Below are positions 53,412-62,488 of a stretch of DNA of 64,000 bases, one piece after another (the first letter of the stretch is position 1; each line of letters begins with the position of its first letter). The stretch lies in assembly GCF_002838765.1 (NCBI RefSeq), contig NZ_CP025120.1, positions 2,108,001-2,172,000 of the forward strand, written 5' to 3'. The stretch is from Kangiella profundi. Its GTDB lineage: Bacteria > Pseudomonadota > Gammaproteobacteria > Enterobacterales > Kangiellaceae. The notes beneath the pieces were generated by a model. The model saw only the letters and a list, made by a program, of their open reading frames with translations, was not told the origin of the DNA and searched no databases. A program made the position numbers and the translations under genes.

Positions 53412-54002
53412 ATGTTTCGTCTACTATTAGTGTTTTTATTGCTGACCACCAACCAGTTTGCACAAGCAGCTGATCCAGCTCAAAACACAGCCGCACAAAG
53501 CAACTATTATGTATCCGATGATATTGGCGTAGTTATGCGAAGCGGCCCGACCAATCGTTATCGTGTCATTGGTCGAGTAGTTGCCGGAACCCCTATCGAA
53601 GTTTTGGCTTCCGACGTTGAAAATAAAAGTAGCCAGGTGCGTACTGCCGATGGTGACGAAGGCTGGATCCAAACCGAATACATTACCGACCAGCCAACGG
53701 TACAGGCCCTATATTCAGCACTACAGGTTGAGCACGATGCACTGAAACAGGAGCTTGCTCAGACCAAACAGCAGATTGCTGATAAAGAGAATGTCATTGC
53801 GCTGAATGATCAGCTGCAACAACAGGTTTCCGAACTGCAAAACGAGTCGGATAAACTTCGCCAGCAAAACGAACTGCTAAAAGATCGTTTTCACAGCGAT
53901 GTGTTTTACGCAGGCGCATTAGTCCTGCTAGTGGGCATGCTAATCAGCTGGGTATTATCCCGTGTTAGCATGAAACGCCGTCAGCGCTCCGGTTGGCGTT
54001 GA
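53412..54002 (+). CDS. SH3-domain membrane protein (TIGR04211/YgiM type)
   Basis: 196 residues. In order: signal peptide (FLLLTTNQFAQAA), bacterial SH3 domain (residues about 30-90, VVMRSGPTNRYRVIGRVVAGTPIEVL), coiled coil (about 100-155) and a C-terminal transmembrane helix (164-183) with a basic tail. This matches the YgiM layout. AGGA precedes the ATG. It may bind peptidoglycan; the exact role is unknown. It stands alone before putA, with 67 bases between. Confidence 0.88.
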   Translation: MFRLLLVFLLLTTNQFAQAADPAQNTAAQSNYYVSDDIGVVMRSGPTNRYRVIGRVVAGTPIEVLASDVENKSSQVRTADGDEGWIQTEYITDQPTVQALYSALQVEHDALKQELAQTKQQIADKENVIALNDQLQQQVSELQNESDKLRQQNELLKDRFHSDVFYAGALVLLVGMLISWVLSRVSMKRRQRSGWR

Positions 54003-54069
54003 CGTTTTCAGGTTGTACTTTAGGTTCTGATAAACCTAACCAGTACATTGTTATTAGGTAATTGCCGTA

Positions 54070-57000
54070 ATGTTTAAAGCCAGTCAAATCCTGTCAGATT
54101 CCTATCAGCAACTCTCGCTGAGCGAGTGGCAGGAAATTATCACCCAAAACTACTCTGTCGATGAATCGGGCTACTTACAAGAATTGTTAGAGCTCGCTAC
54201 TCCAGACGACAAAACCGTAAATATCATTACTCATCAGGCTTCGCAACTGGTTGAAGAAATTCGCCAGAGCAGTAAGTCGCGAGAAGGTGTTGAAGCCTTT
54301 TTGCAGCAATATAGTCTGAGTACCAAGGAGGGTGTGATTCTGATGTGCCTGGCGGAAGCGCTGTTGCGTATTCCTGATGCCAATGTTGCTAATGCGTTAA
54401 TTCGAGACAAACTCAGTGCTGCTGAGTGGAAAAAACATACCGGTCAAAGTGAGTCTATTCTGGTTAACGCTTCGACCTGGGGCTTAATGCTAACCGGTAA
54501 AATTGTCGACGTTGATCAGGACGGCGATGGTAAACCTGATACTTTATTAAAAGGTCTGATTGCCAAGTTTGGTGAGCCGGTCATTCGTCAGGCTATGAAC
54601 CAGGCGATGCGTCTAATGGGTCGCCAATTCGTTTTAGGCCGCAGCATCAAAGAAGCCATGAAGCGTGGCGCTAAAAGTGTTGAGAAAGGCTATACCCACT
54701 CGTTTGATATGTTGGGTGAAGCGGCTTATACCGCCCATGATGCGCAACGTTATTACGAAGCCTACAGCAAAGCCATTTCTGAAATTGGTCAGGTTAAAGT
54801 TAAAGAAGGCCAGTTAGCTCCTAGTATTTCAATCAAGCTATCAGCACTGCATCCGCGTTATGAAGTCGGCCAGAAAGACCGCGTCATGACGGAGATGGTT
54901 GATACCTTGCTAAAACTGGTCAAGCAGGCTCGTGAACTGGATGTTGCAGTAACCATCGATGCCGAAGAAGCTGATCGCCTGGAATTATCTCTGGATATTT
55001 TTGAAGCGCTTTACACTTCGGAAATATGTCAGGGCTGGGCAGGGCTGGGCATGGTAGTTCAGGCTTACTCTAAACGAGCACTGCCAGTACTTGGCTGGTT
55101 GGATGCATTATCCCGCAAGCATGGTCGTCGTATTCCAATCCGACTGGTAAAAGGTGCTTACTGGGACTCAGAGATTAAATGGTCGCAACAGGCTGGCCTG
55201 AGCAACTACCCTGTCTTTACCCGTAAAGCCGGAACAGATGTGTCCTACCTGGCCTGTGCTCGCTTTATCATGAGCACCAAAGATAGCTTCTACCCACAGT
55301 TTGCGACTCATAACGCGCAAACCGTTTTCAGCATTATGGAGATGGCGGGCGAACGTCGTGACTTTGAATTCCAACGCTTGCATGGCATGGGTGAGATTCT
55401 GTATGACAAAGTACTGGAACGCTATCCGGGTTTGAAATGCCGTATTTATGCACCAGTAGGGAACCATAAAGATTTGCTTCCTTACCTGGTACGTCGCTTA
55501 TTGGAAAATGGTGCCAATACTTCCTTCGTTCATCAGCTGGTGGATAAAGCCACTCCGGTGATGAGCCTGGTTGAACATCCGTGTCTTGTGCTAAAGCGTT
55601 ACCCGACCTTGCACAATGATCGGATTCCGTTGCCACCACATATCTATGGTCCTGACCGTGTGAATTCAGCAGGTACTAATCTCCACATTAACAGCCAGAT
55701 CGAGCCTTTTATGCAAAACGTACAACAGTATTTAGACAATCAATGGCACGCTAAGCCCATTATTGACGGTAAAGAAATTACCACTAACGAAGAAGCCGTA
55801 TTCTGCCCTTATGACAACACTCATCAGATTGGTACAGTGCATAAGGTCAGTGAAGAATTGGCTTTGGATGCTCTTACAATTGCCCATAAGAACTTCATTG
55901 CATGGGATATGACGCCAGTTGAGCAGCGCGCTCAAATTCTTGAGAAAATTGCTGACGTTTTCGAAGAAAACGAAGCTGAGCTGATTGCTTTATGTAGTCG
56001 TGATGGCGGCAAGACGATGCAGGACGGTATTGATGAAGTTCGCGAAGCAGTCGATTTCTGTCGCTACTATGCCAATAACGCACGTAAAGATTTTGGCCAG
56101 GAAATCACTCTTCCGGGACCTACTGGTGAGAGTAACCACCTTTACCTTCAAGGCCGCGGCGTGTTTGCCTGTATCAGTCCGTGGAACTTCCCACTGGCCA
56201 TTTTTACGGGTCAGGTGGTAGCGGCATTGGTTGCCGGTAACACCGTTCTGGCTAAACCAGCCGATCAAACGACTCTGGTAGCCTATCGTGCGGTGCAATT
56301 AATGCATCAGGCTGGCGTACCAACCAGCGTGCTGCAGTTTGTTCCTTGCCGTGGCTCAACTTTCGGTAAAGTCATTTTATCTGACATTCGAATTGCTGGT
56401 GTTGCCTTCACCGGTTCAACTTCAACTGCGCAAACCATTAACCGTACTCTGGCGACTCGTGACGGCATGTTATCACCACTGATTGCTGAAACCGGTGGTC
56501 AGAATGCCATGATCGTGGACAGCTCGGCATTACCAGAGCAGGTTGTTGCTGATGTCATTCAATCGGCATTCACCAGTGCCGGTCAGCGTTGTTCTGCCTT
56601 GCGCGTACTGTACGTACAGGAAGATGTCGCAGACCGCATTCTGGAAGTGCTTTCTGGCGCCATGCAGGAACTGAAACTGGGCGATCCGACTGATTTATCG
56701 ACTGATGTTGGTCCTGTGATTGATGCTGTTGCGCGTGAAGAGTTAGCAGGTCATGTTGAGCAACTACGTGCTACCGGCAACCTGATTGCTGAAACACCAA
56801 TGCCAGCTGGTCTTGAGAAAGGCTGCTTCCTTGCTCCAACAGCCTTCTTTATCAATCATATCAATGACTTGACTCAAGAATGGTTCGGCCCGATTCTGCA
56901 CGTCATCAAATACAAGTCTAAAGAGCTGGATCAGGTTATCGATCAGATCAACGGCTATGGCTTTGGTTTGACGCTAGGTATCCACTCACGCAACGAAAGC

Positions 57001-57228
57001 ACAGCCACTTACATTGATAAGCGTGCACGCGTGGGCAATGTCTATATCAACCGCAACATGATTGGTGCAACCGTTGGTGTGCAGCCATTTGGTGGTCAAG
57101 GTCTGTCAGGCACTGGTCCTAAAGCAGGTGGCCCATTCTATCTGCACCGCTTTGCGACTGAGCATACTCGCACCAACAACACTGCGGCGATTGGCGGTAA
57201 CGCTACCCTGCTGTCGTTAGGCGATTAA
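54070..57228 (+). CDS. putA: Bifunctional proline dehydrogenase / L-glutamate-gamma-semialdehyde dehydrogenase
   Basis: PutA, 1052 residues, oxidising proline to glutamate in two steps with substrate channelling; the first step feeds FAD and the quinone pool. The PRODH barrel contains AVTIDAEEADRLELSLDIFE, RLVKGAYWDSEIKW and YATHNAQT-like FATHNAQTV. The ALDH part has CISPWNFPLAIFTGQ, AETGGQNAMIVDSSALPEQV and the catalytic Cys in FTSAGQRCSALRV. It lacks the N-terminal ribbon-helix-helix repressor domain of E. coli PutA and the long C-terminal domain, so it is a short, non-regulatory PutA. Confidence 0.97.
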   Translation: MFKASQILSDSYQQLSLSEWQEIITQNYSVDESGYLQELLELATPDDKTVNIITHQASQLVEEIRQSSKSREGVEAFLQQYSLSTKEGVILMCLAEALLRIPDANVANALIRDKLSAAEWKKHTGQSESILVNASTWGLMLTGKIVDVDQDGDGKPDTLLKGLIAKFGEPVIRQAMNQAMRLMGRQFVLGRSIKEAMKRGAKSVEKGYTHSFDMLGEAAYTAHDAQRYYEAYSKAISEIGQVKVKEGQLAPSISIKLSALHPRYEVGQKDRVMTEMVDTLLKLVKQARELDVAVTIDAEEADRLELSLDIFEALYTSEICQGWAGLGMVVQAYSKRALPVLGWLDALSRKHGRRIPIRLVKGAYWDSEIKWSQQAGLSNYPVFTRKAGTDVSYLACARFIMSTKDSFYPQFATHNAQTVFSIMEMAGERRDFEFQRLHGMGEILYDKVLERYPGLKCRIYAPVGNHKDLLPYLVRRLLENGANTSFVHQLVDKATPVMSLVEHPCLVLKRYPTLHNDRIPLPPHIYGPDRVNSAGTNLHINSQIEPFMQNVQQYLDNQWHAKPIIDGKEITTNEEAVFCPYDNTHQIGTVHKVSEELALDALTIAHKNFIAWDMTPVEQRAQILEKIADVFEENEAELIALCSRDGGKTMQDGIDEVREAVDFCRYYANNARKDFGQEITLPGPTGESNHLYLQGRGVFACISPWNFPLAIFTGQVVAALVAGNTVLAKPADQTTLVAYRAVQLMHQAGVPTSVLQFVPCRGSTFGKVILSDIRIAGVAFTGSTSTAQTINRTLATRDGMLSPLIAETGGQNAMIVDSSALPEQVVADVIQSAFTSAGQRCSALRVLYVQEDVADRILEVLSGAMQELKLGDPTDLSTDVGPVIDAVAREELAGHVEQLRATGNLIAETPMPAGLEKGCFLAPTAFFINHINDLTQEWFGPILHVIKYKSKELDQVIDQINGYGFGLTLGIHSRNESTATYIDKRARVGNVYINRNMIGATVGVQPFGGQGLSGTGPKAGGPFYLHRFATEHTRTNNTAAIGGNATLLSLGD

Positions 57229-57246
57229 GCCGTTTCAAGGTAAACT

Positions 57247-57279
57247 AAAGGGCATCACCATTTGATGCCCTTTTTTTTG
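57247..57279 (+). terminator. Terminator after putA
   Basis: AAAGGGCATCA, loop CCATT, TGATGCCC and eight Ts, starting 19 bases after the putA stop. Confidence 0.93.
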
Positions 57280-57324
57280 CCAGCTTTACAGCCTGCTATG
57301 GCTAAGCTTTATGGCCACTGCATT

Positions 57325-58764
57325 ATGACGAACATTTCACAAGATTTTATTCAGCACATTGCGCAGCAGCTCAATGATCCGGACGCCTTGCAGGCACTGC
57401 TAGACTTTAGCCAGAAGCCATTACGTAAAAGTATTCGTATCAATTCATTACGGGCCGATAGAGAAACCTTTATCCAGCAATGGAAAGTAGCTGGCTATCA
57501 GTTGGAACCCATTCCCTGGTGTGATGATGGCTTCTGGATTGATGAAACCCATAAGCCTCTTCCCGAAGGATTCGGTAACTACCTGCCTCATCTGGCAGGA
57601 CAGTTTTATATTCAGGAAGCGAGCTCCATGTTACCTGTCACAGCATTGTTCGCAGCCAATCCTGAACCGATGATGGTATTGGATGTAGCGGCGGCACCAG
57701 GTTCCAAAACCACCCAGATTGCCGCCCGTATGCAAAATCAGGGGCTGGTGGTTGCCAACGAGCTATCATCATCACGCCTCAAAACGCTTTACGGCAGCCT
57801 TGAGCGCACCGGAGTCAGTAATGGGGTTCTATGTCATTATGACGGACGTCAGTTCGGAGAGCTGACTCCCGAAACCTTTGATGCGATATTGCTGGATGCT
57901 CCCTGTGGCGGCGAAGGTACCGTTCGTAAGGATCCTGAAGCCTTGGTCAATTGGTCATTAGACAGTGTACTGAGCATGTCAGACCTTCAGAAAGAACTGA
58001 TCGTCAGTGCCTATAAAGCCCTCAAGCCCGGCGGTACTCTGGTCTACTCCACCTGCACTCTGTCCAAAGAAGAAAATCAGCTGGTCTGTCAGCACCTGCT
58101 AGACCTATACCCTGATGACATGAGCGTTTTCCCGCTCGACCAACTATTTGCCGGCGCAGACAACGTTACCACCGAAGAGGGATACCTGCACGTCTACCCA
58201 CACCTGTTCGACAGCGAGGGATTCTTTGTAGCCTGTTTTAAGAAAAAGGAAGCTACCATTGAGGAAGAATTAGCGCTTGATAGTGACCTGGGTGCACGCT
58301 TTCCATTCACCCAACTATCAAAAAAAGACTACAAGGATTTGGCAAAACACTGCGCAGAACTTGGCTGGCAGCTAGACCCTATCAAACATCTTCTTTGGCA
58401 ACGTTCTAAAGAGATCTGGTATTTCCCGCAGGGTATTGAAAAGCTGATTGGCAAGATCCGCATGGACAGGATAGGTGTTAAACTGGCAGAAAGTCACCGC
58501 AGTGGTTTTCGCTTACAGCACCAGGCCGTTACCGCTTTTGGTCATGAATTTACTCAGCAAACCTATGAACTCAATAGCGAACAGGCTGTCGAGTATTATC
58601 AGGGGCGAGATATTTCAATAAGCAAATCTGAAGCTCTGCAAAAAGGCGAGGTTGCGATTCATTACCAAGGAGTTGTCATTGGCTTGGCAAAAAATCTGGG
58701 AAACAAGTTGAAGAATTCACTGCCCCGATATCTGGTCAACGATATTCCATTTTCCGAGCTTTAG
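57325..58764 (+). CDS. rsmF: 16S rRNA (cytosine(1407)-C5)-methyltransferase RsmF
   Basis: 479 residues, the same length as E. coli RsmF. The RNA m5C methyltransferase core contains LDVAAAPGSKTTQIAARM (SAM), LLDAPCGGEGTVRKDP with the PC-motif Cys and LVYSTCTLSKEENQ with the catalytic TC Cys; a PUA-like C-terminal domain follows. ATG at 57325 (MTNISQDF) fits family length; an upstream start at 57262 would overlap the putA terminator. The ribosome-binding site is not obvious. Confidence 0.93.
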   Translation: MTNISQDFIQHIAQQLNDPDALQALLDFSQKPLRKSIRINSLRADRETFIQQWKVAGYQLEPIPWCDDGFWIDETHKPLPEGFGNYLPHLAGQFYIQEASSMLPVTALFAANPEPMMVLDVAAAPGSKTTQIAARMQNQGLVVANELSSSRLKTLYGSLERTGVSNGVLCHYDGRQFGELTPETFDAILLDAPCGGEGTVRKDPEALVNWSLDSVLSMSDLQKELIVSAYKALKPGGTLVYSTCTLSKEENQLVCQHLLDLYPDDMSVFPLDQLFAGADNVTTEEGYLHVYPHLFDSEGFFVACFKKKEATIEEELALDSDLGARFPFTQLSKKDYKDLAKHCAELGWQLDPIKHLLWQRSKEIWYFPQGIEKLIGKIRMDRIGVKLAESHRSGFRLQHQAVTAFGHEFTQQTYELNSEQAVEYYQGRDISISKSEALQKGEVAIHYQGVVIGLAKNLGNKLKNSLPRYLVNDIPFSEL

Positions 58765-58827
58765 CAGATAAGAATTTAATAGCAGTAAAACGCGAGATAA
58801 CACATTTAAACAATTGAGGTTAAAAAC

Positions 58828-61692
58828 TTGAGTTCCAAAATCAGCAAAACAAGATTCAGTTTGTTACTTCTGTGCATCAGTTTTCTGATCTCATGTCAGA
58901 CTCTTGCTCCGGAAAAAGATAACAATCGACTTCCATTATCGCCAGAAGTGACAACCGGTGAGCTGAAAAATGGTATCCGCTACTATATTCACCCTAATGG
59001 AAAACCTGAAGAAAGAGCTTACATCACACTACTGCTAAACGTCGGCTCGTTGCAGGAAGAAGAACATGAACGTGGTGCTGCTCATTTCGTTGAGCACATG
59101 GCTTTTAATGGCTCAACTCACTTTAATAAAAATGATCTGGTCACCACACTGGAAAGTCTGGGCATGAGCTTTGGCTCGGATATTAACGCCTTTACCAGTT
59201 TTGACAGTACTCGATACCATTTAGAAATCCCTACCGACAATCCAGATAACTGGTCAACCATAGCTTTGATTCTTGATGACTGGATTACAGGCATCAAATT
59301 TGAGCCAGAAGAAGTCGAGAAAGAACGCAAAGTCATCCTCTCGGAAAAACGTGCTCGTAAAGGATTAGGTGAGCGACTCTCTGAAGTGCTGACACCCATC
59401 AATTTTGGTGATGCTAGACATGGCAAGAGAATGCCCATCGGCACCGACGAGACTCTTAACGCCATGACTGCGGATGACCTGAGAGATTTTTATCAGAAGT
59501 GGTATCAACCCCACAATATGGCTCTAATCATTACTGGAGATGTTGATCCTGAAAATGCCGTTAAATTTTTTAATAACACCATCGGTCAGATTAAACCCTC
59601 CAATGCCATAAAACCTCAGGAATATTTAATTCCAGCAAAACAGGAGCCTGATTTTGAAATCATTACCGATCAGGAGATTCTCAGCAGTTCCCTGAATATT
59701 CGCTACCAAACCCATAGTGTCACCCTTGATGACTATGATGCACTGCGCTATCGACTACTTAATCAGATTGTTGTCAGTCTTTTTAATAAAAGAATGTATG
59801 AGCTGGCGGAAAGTGCTGAGAAGCCTTTTGAAAATGCCGGACTTGGCTATTCTCAATTAGGAAATGACAAATTACTGTTTAATTTTTCGGTCACACCTAA
59901 AGATGGTTATTTCAGTCAGGGTTACACTCGTCTGATTGAAGAAATGAAGCGTGTGGAACAGCATGGTTTTCTGGATACTGAACTTGAGCGTTATCGCAAA
60001 GAAGTCCTTAACGGCAGTTTACTCGCAGTAGAAGACATGGACTCCACTCACTCCAGTCATCTAACTGAACAATATATGTCACACTTCCTATATGGTGAAC
60101 ATTATTTCTCAACCATTCAGCGCCATTTGTTATTGGAGGCTGTGTTACCAACCATAAGTGCGTCTGAAATATCCGAACACTTTAAGCGACTGCTCTCCAA
60201 TCCACTACACTCAACTATCGTCTATGCTCCAGTGAATGAAGCGCCAGCTAAAGATCTAAAAAATGACCTTTATACAAAGCTGGAACAATCTGTTCAGGTT
60301 GAACCTTACCAGGAAGCTGAACTCGATGCTCCACTGATGGTAGCTCTACCCGAAAAAGGCAGTATTGTTGATCAGTCCTCAATAGAAGCGGTTGAAGCCA
60401 CAAAATATCAGTTGAGTAATGGTGCCACCGTAATCATTCGACCCAGTGATTTGTCAAACACTGAAGTATTGCTGGTAGCTTATGCACCGGGGGGATACTC
60501 GCTTGCCAGTAAGCAACAGCAGCGCTCTGCAATGGAATCAGCGAAACTGGTAGCTTCTTCCGGCATTGGCAGTTACACCCGTACTGATCTTGGTAAAAAG
60601 CTTCAGGATAAAACGGTGCAACTTAATTTGAATGTGGGACGTTACTATTCTCAACTATCCGCCAGTAGCGCGCCCAAGGATCTGGAGTTGTTGTTTCAGT
60701 TGATTCATCTCTATTTTACCGAGCCAAAAATTGATCCGGTTGTTGCTCAAAATTATAAAGAGTCTGTTATTCAATATCAGCGCAATCGTCTTAATGATCC
60801 AGAGCAGCGCTACGCAGATGAGTTACACTTATTGGTCACTGACAACCACCCAAAATCACAACCCTGGTCAGTTGAAGAGGCTGAACAAATTGATCCGAAA
60901 ATTGCTTTAGATTTCTACAAACAACGATTTTCAAAAGCGAATAATTTTACCTTCGTTATTACCGGCAATATCAAGGAAGAAGAAATTAAGCCGCTAATTG
61001 AGCAATACATTGCAAGTCTACCTGCAACCGATAACACTGAAACTTGGCGTGATGAAAAAATTAGAACAGTTGAACGCAATATCCATTTCTCACGTAATAC
61101 AGCTTTAGATGAAAAAACTAAGGTTAACTTGCAATTTCATAAACCTATTGAGAACTACATTTCCGAAACTCGATTCCGTTTGGGACTATATGAGGAACTA
61201 CTTCAACAAGAATTGCAGGCCAAGCTTAGAGAGGAATTAGGCGAGGTGTACTCTATTGGTGTTAATGCCAGCATCGATCGCTATCCAACTGAGTGGTTCA
61301 ATCTGCTTATCAGTTTCAACGCTGAGCCTGGACATGAAAATAATTTAATTGAAGTTATCCAGCAAGTTATTAAGAAAAGTCTTAGTGAGCCTTTATCACA
61401 AGATAAGCTGGATAACATCAAGCAACAGCGACGCATGACATTTACTGAGGGTCAACAAAGTAATCAGTTCTGGCTGGGACAAATTGTTTTATATGAACGC
61501 GAAAATATAGACTATTATTATTTAACTCACTATATGGAGCGTTTAGATGCGGTTACTGCTAAGCAAATTCAGGAAACTGCCAATATGCTTTTTAAAGACA
61601 GTTACCTGATTACAAGTATCATGCGACCTGACGATGGCGCCGATATCGTTGATAAAGTCGAGCAAAAATCCGAACAGGCAATTACGGATTAA
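58828..61692 (+). CDS. M16 family zinc peptidase lipoprotein
   Basis: 954 residues. The signal ends in lipobox LISC (Cys23), so it is probably lipid-anchored in the envelope. The inverted zinc motif H86-x2-E89-H90 (AAHFVEHMAFNG) and the downstream EKERKVILSEKRAR Glu are intact in the first half. The second half is the usual inactive M16 repeat (about 520-930). This is the long pitrilysin/PqqL-like form. It starts with TTG at 58828, eight bases after GAGG. Its end overlaps gspB on the other strand by 11 bases. Confidence 0.9.
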   Translation: MSSKISKTRFSLLLLCISFLISCQTLAPEKDNNRLPLSPEVTTGELKNGIRYYIHPNGKPEERAYITLLLNVGSLQEEEHERGAAHFVEHMAFNGSTHFNKNDLVTTLESLGMSFGSDINAFTSFDSTRYHLEIPTDNPDNWSTIALILDDWITGIKFEPEEVEKERKVILSEKRARKGLGERLSEVLTPINFGDARHGKRMPIGTDETLNAMTADDLRDFYQKWYQPHNMALIITGDVDPENAVKFFNNTIGQIKPSNAIKPQEYLIPAKQEPDFEIITDQEILSSSLNIRYQTHSVTLDDYDALRYRLLNQIVVSLFNKRMYELAESAEKPFENAGLGYSQLGNDKLLFNFSVTPKDGYFSQGYTRLIEEMKRVEQHGFLDTELERYRKEVLNGSLLAVEDMDSTHSSHLTEQYMSHFLYGEHYFSTIQRHLLLEAVLPTISASEISEHFKRLLSNPLHSTIVYAPVNEAPAKDLKNDLYTKLEQSVQVEPYQEAELDAPLMVALPEKGSIVDQSSIEAVEATKYQLSNGATVIIRPSDLSNTEVLLVAYAPGGYSLASKQQQRSAMESAKLVASSGIGSYTRTDLGKKLQDKTVQLNLNVGRYYSQLSASSAPKDLELLFQLIHLYFTEPKIDPVVAQNYKESVIQYQRNRLNDPEQRYADELHLLVTDNHPKSQPWSVEEAEQIDPKIALDFYKQRFSKANNFTFVITGNIKEEEIKPLIEQYIASLPATDNTETWRDEKIRTVERNIHFSRNTALDEKTKVNLQFHKPIENYISETRFRLGLYEELLQQELQAKLREELGEVYSIGVNASIDRYPTEWFNLLISFNAEPGHENNLIEVIQQVIKKSLSEPLSQDKLDNIKQQRRMTFTEGQQSNQFWLGQIVLYERENIDYYYLTHYMERLDAVTAKQIQETANMLFKDSYLITSIMRPDDGADIVDKVEQKSEQAITD

Positions 61693-62488
61693 CATCACTC
61701 AAGCCGGGGACAATGACCTTCTGTCCCTGGTACTCCACCAATAAATCATTCTCCAGAATATCAGCAACCACCATTCCTTTAGTAATCGTATCGCCAATAC
61801 TATATGCCTTACCATTTAGCATCACAAAACGGTCATCGGGATCTGTGGCATAAATATGGGTGGTATAAATCAACGTTGGCCAATGATCATGATCAATAGC
61901 TGCTAGAAAGACAGGTTCGTCATTAGTTCTTACGGGTTGTTGCATAGATTGTTGCACTGGTTTCTGAACACTTCCAGAATCTTGAACTACTTCAGTTACC
62001 GGCCTTGTGTTGATCGTTTCAACTACCTTTTGCGGCTGTCTCTGAGGTTGAACCTGCACTACAGGCTGTTGTAGTTCTAATGGCGCTTTTTTAATGATAA
62101 CTCCAGACTGACTCGAGGCAATGTCTGATGATGGCTCAGTTGTTTCAGTTACGGTGTCTATATCAACCTGCGATTTAGCTTGTGCTGAAAATGGCTGTTG
62201 ACTATTAAGTGATGTCTGAGAGTTTTCTTGTACGTTTTCTTGTAAGTTATCTTGAGAGCTTTGACTGGGTATAGCTTGAACGCTCTCTTGAAGATTTGCA
62301 GGCTTTAATAATAACCAGATGACCACTGATAATAATATACCTATCACTACCAGCATCGGAATTAACCAACGTCTGCTTTCATCATCTTCGACAAAAGCTG
62401 TATGTTGATGTTCACTGTTTAAATTCGGAACATCACCGTCCTTCTCGCCTGATTCTGTTTTTTTAATTGCATCCAGTATATAAGACAT
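61682..62488 (-). CDS. gspB: General secretion pathway protein B
   Basis: 268 residues. The cytoplasmic N-terminus MSYILDAIKKTESG is typical of GspB. One transmembrane helix (about 48-65) is followed by a long Gln/Ser/Val/Pro-rich periplasmic linker (70-195) and the conserved C-terminal domain (AAIDHDHWPTLIYTTHIYATDPDDRFVMLNG, then SIGDTITKGMVVADIL). With GspA it helps the type II secretin GspD cross the peptidoglycan. It overlaps the gspA stop by one base. Confidence 0.9.
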   Translation of the reverse strand: MSYILDAIKKTESGEKDGDVPNLNSEHQHTAFVEDDESRRWLIPMLVVIGILLSVVIWLLLKPANLQESVQAIPSQSSQDNLQENVQENSQTSLNSQQPFSAQAKSQVDIDTVTETTEPSSDIASSQSGVIIKKAPLELQQPVVQVQPQRQPQKVVETINTRPVTEVVQDSGSVQKPVQQSMQQPVRTNDEPVFLAAIDHDHWPTLIYTTHIYATDPDDRFVMLNGKAYSIGDTITKGMVVADILENDLLVEYQGQKVIVPGLSDVNP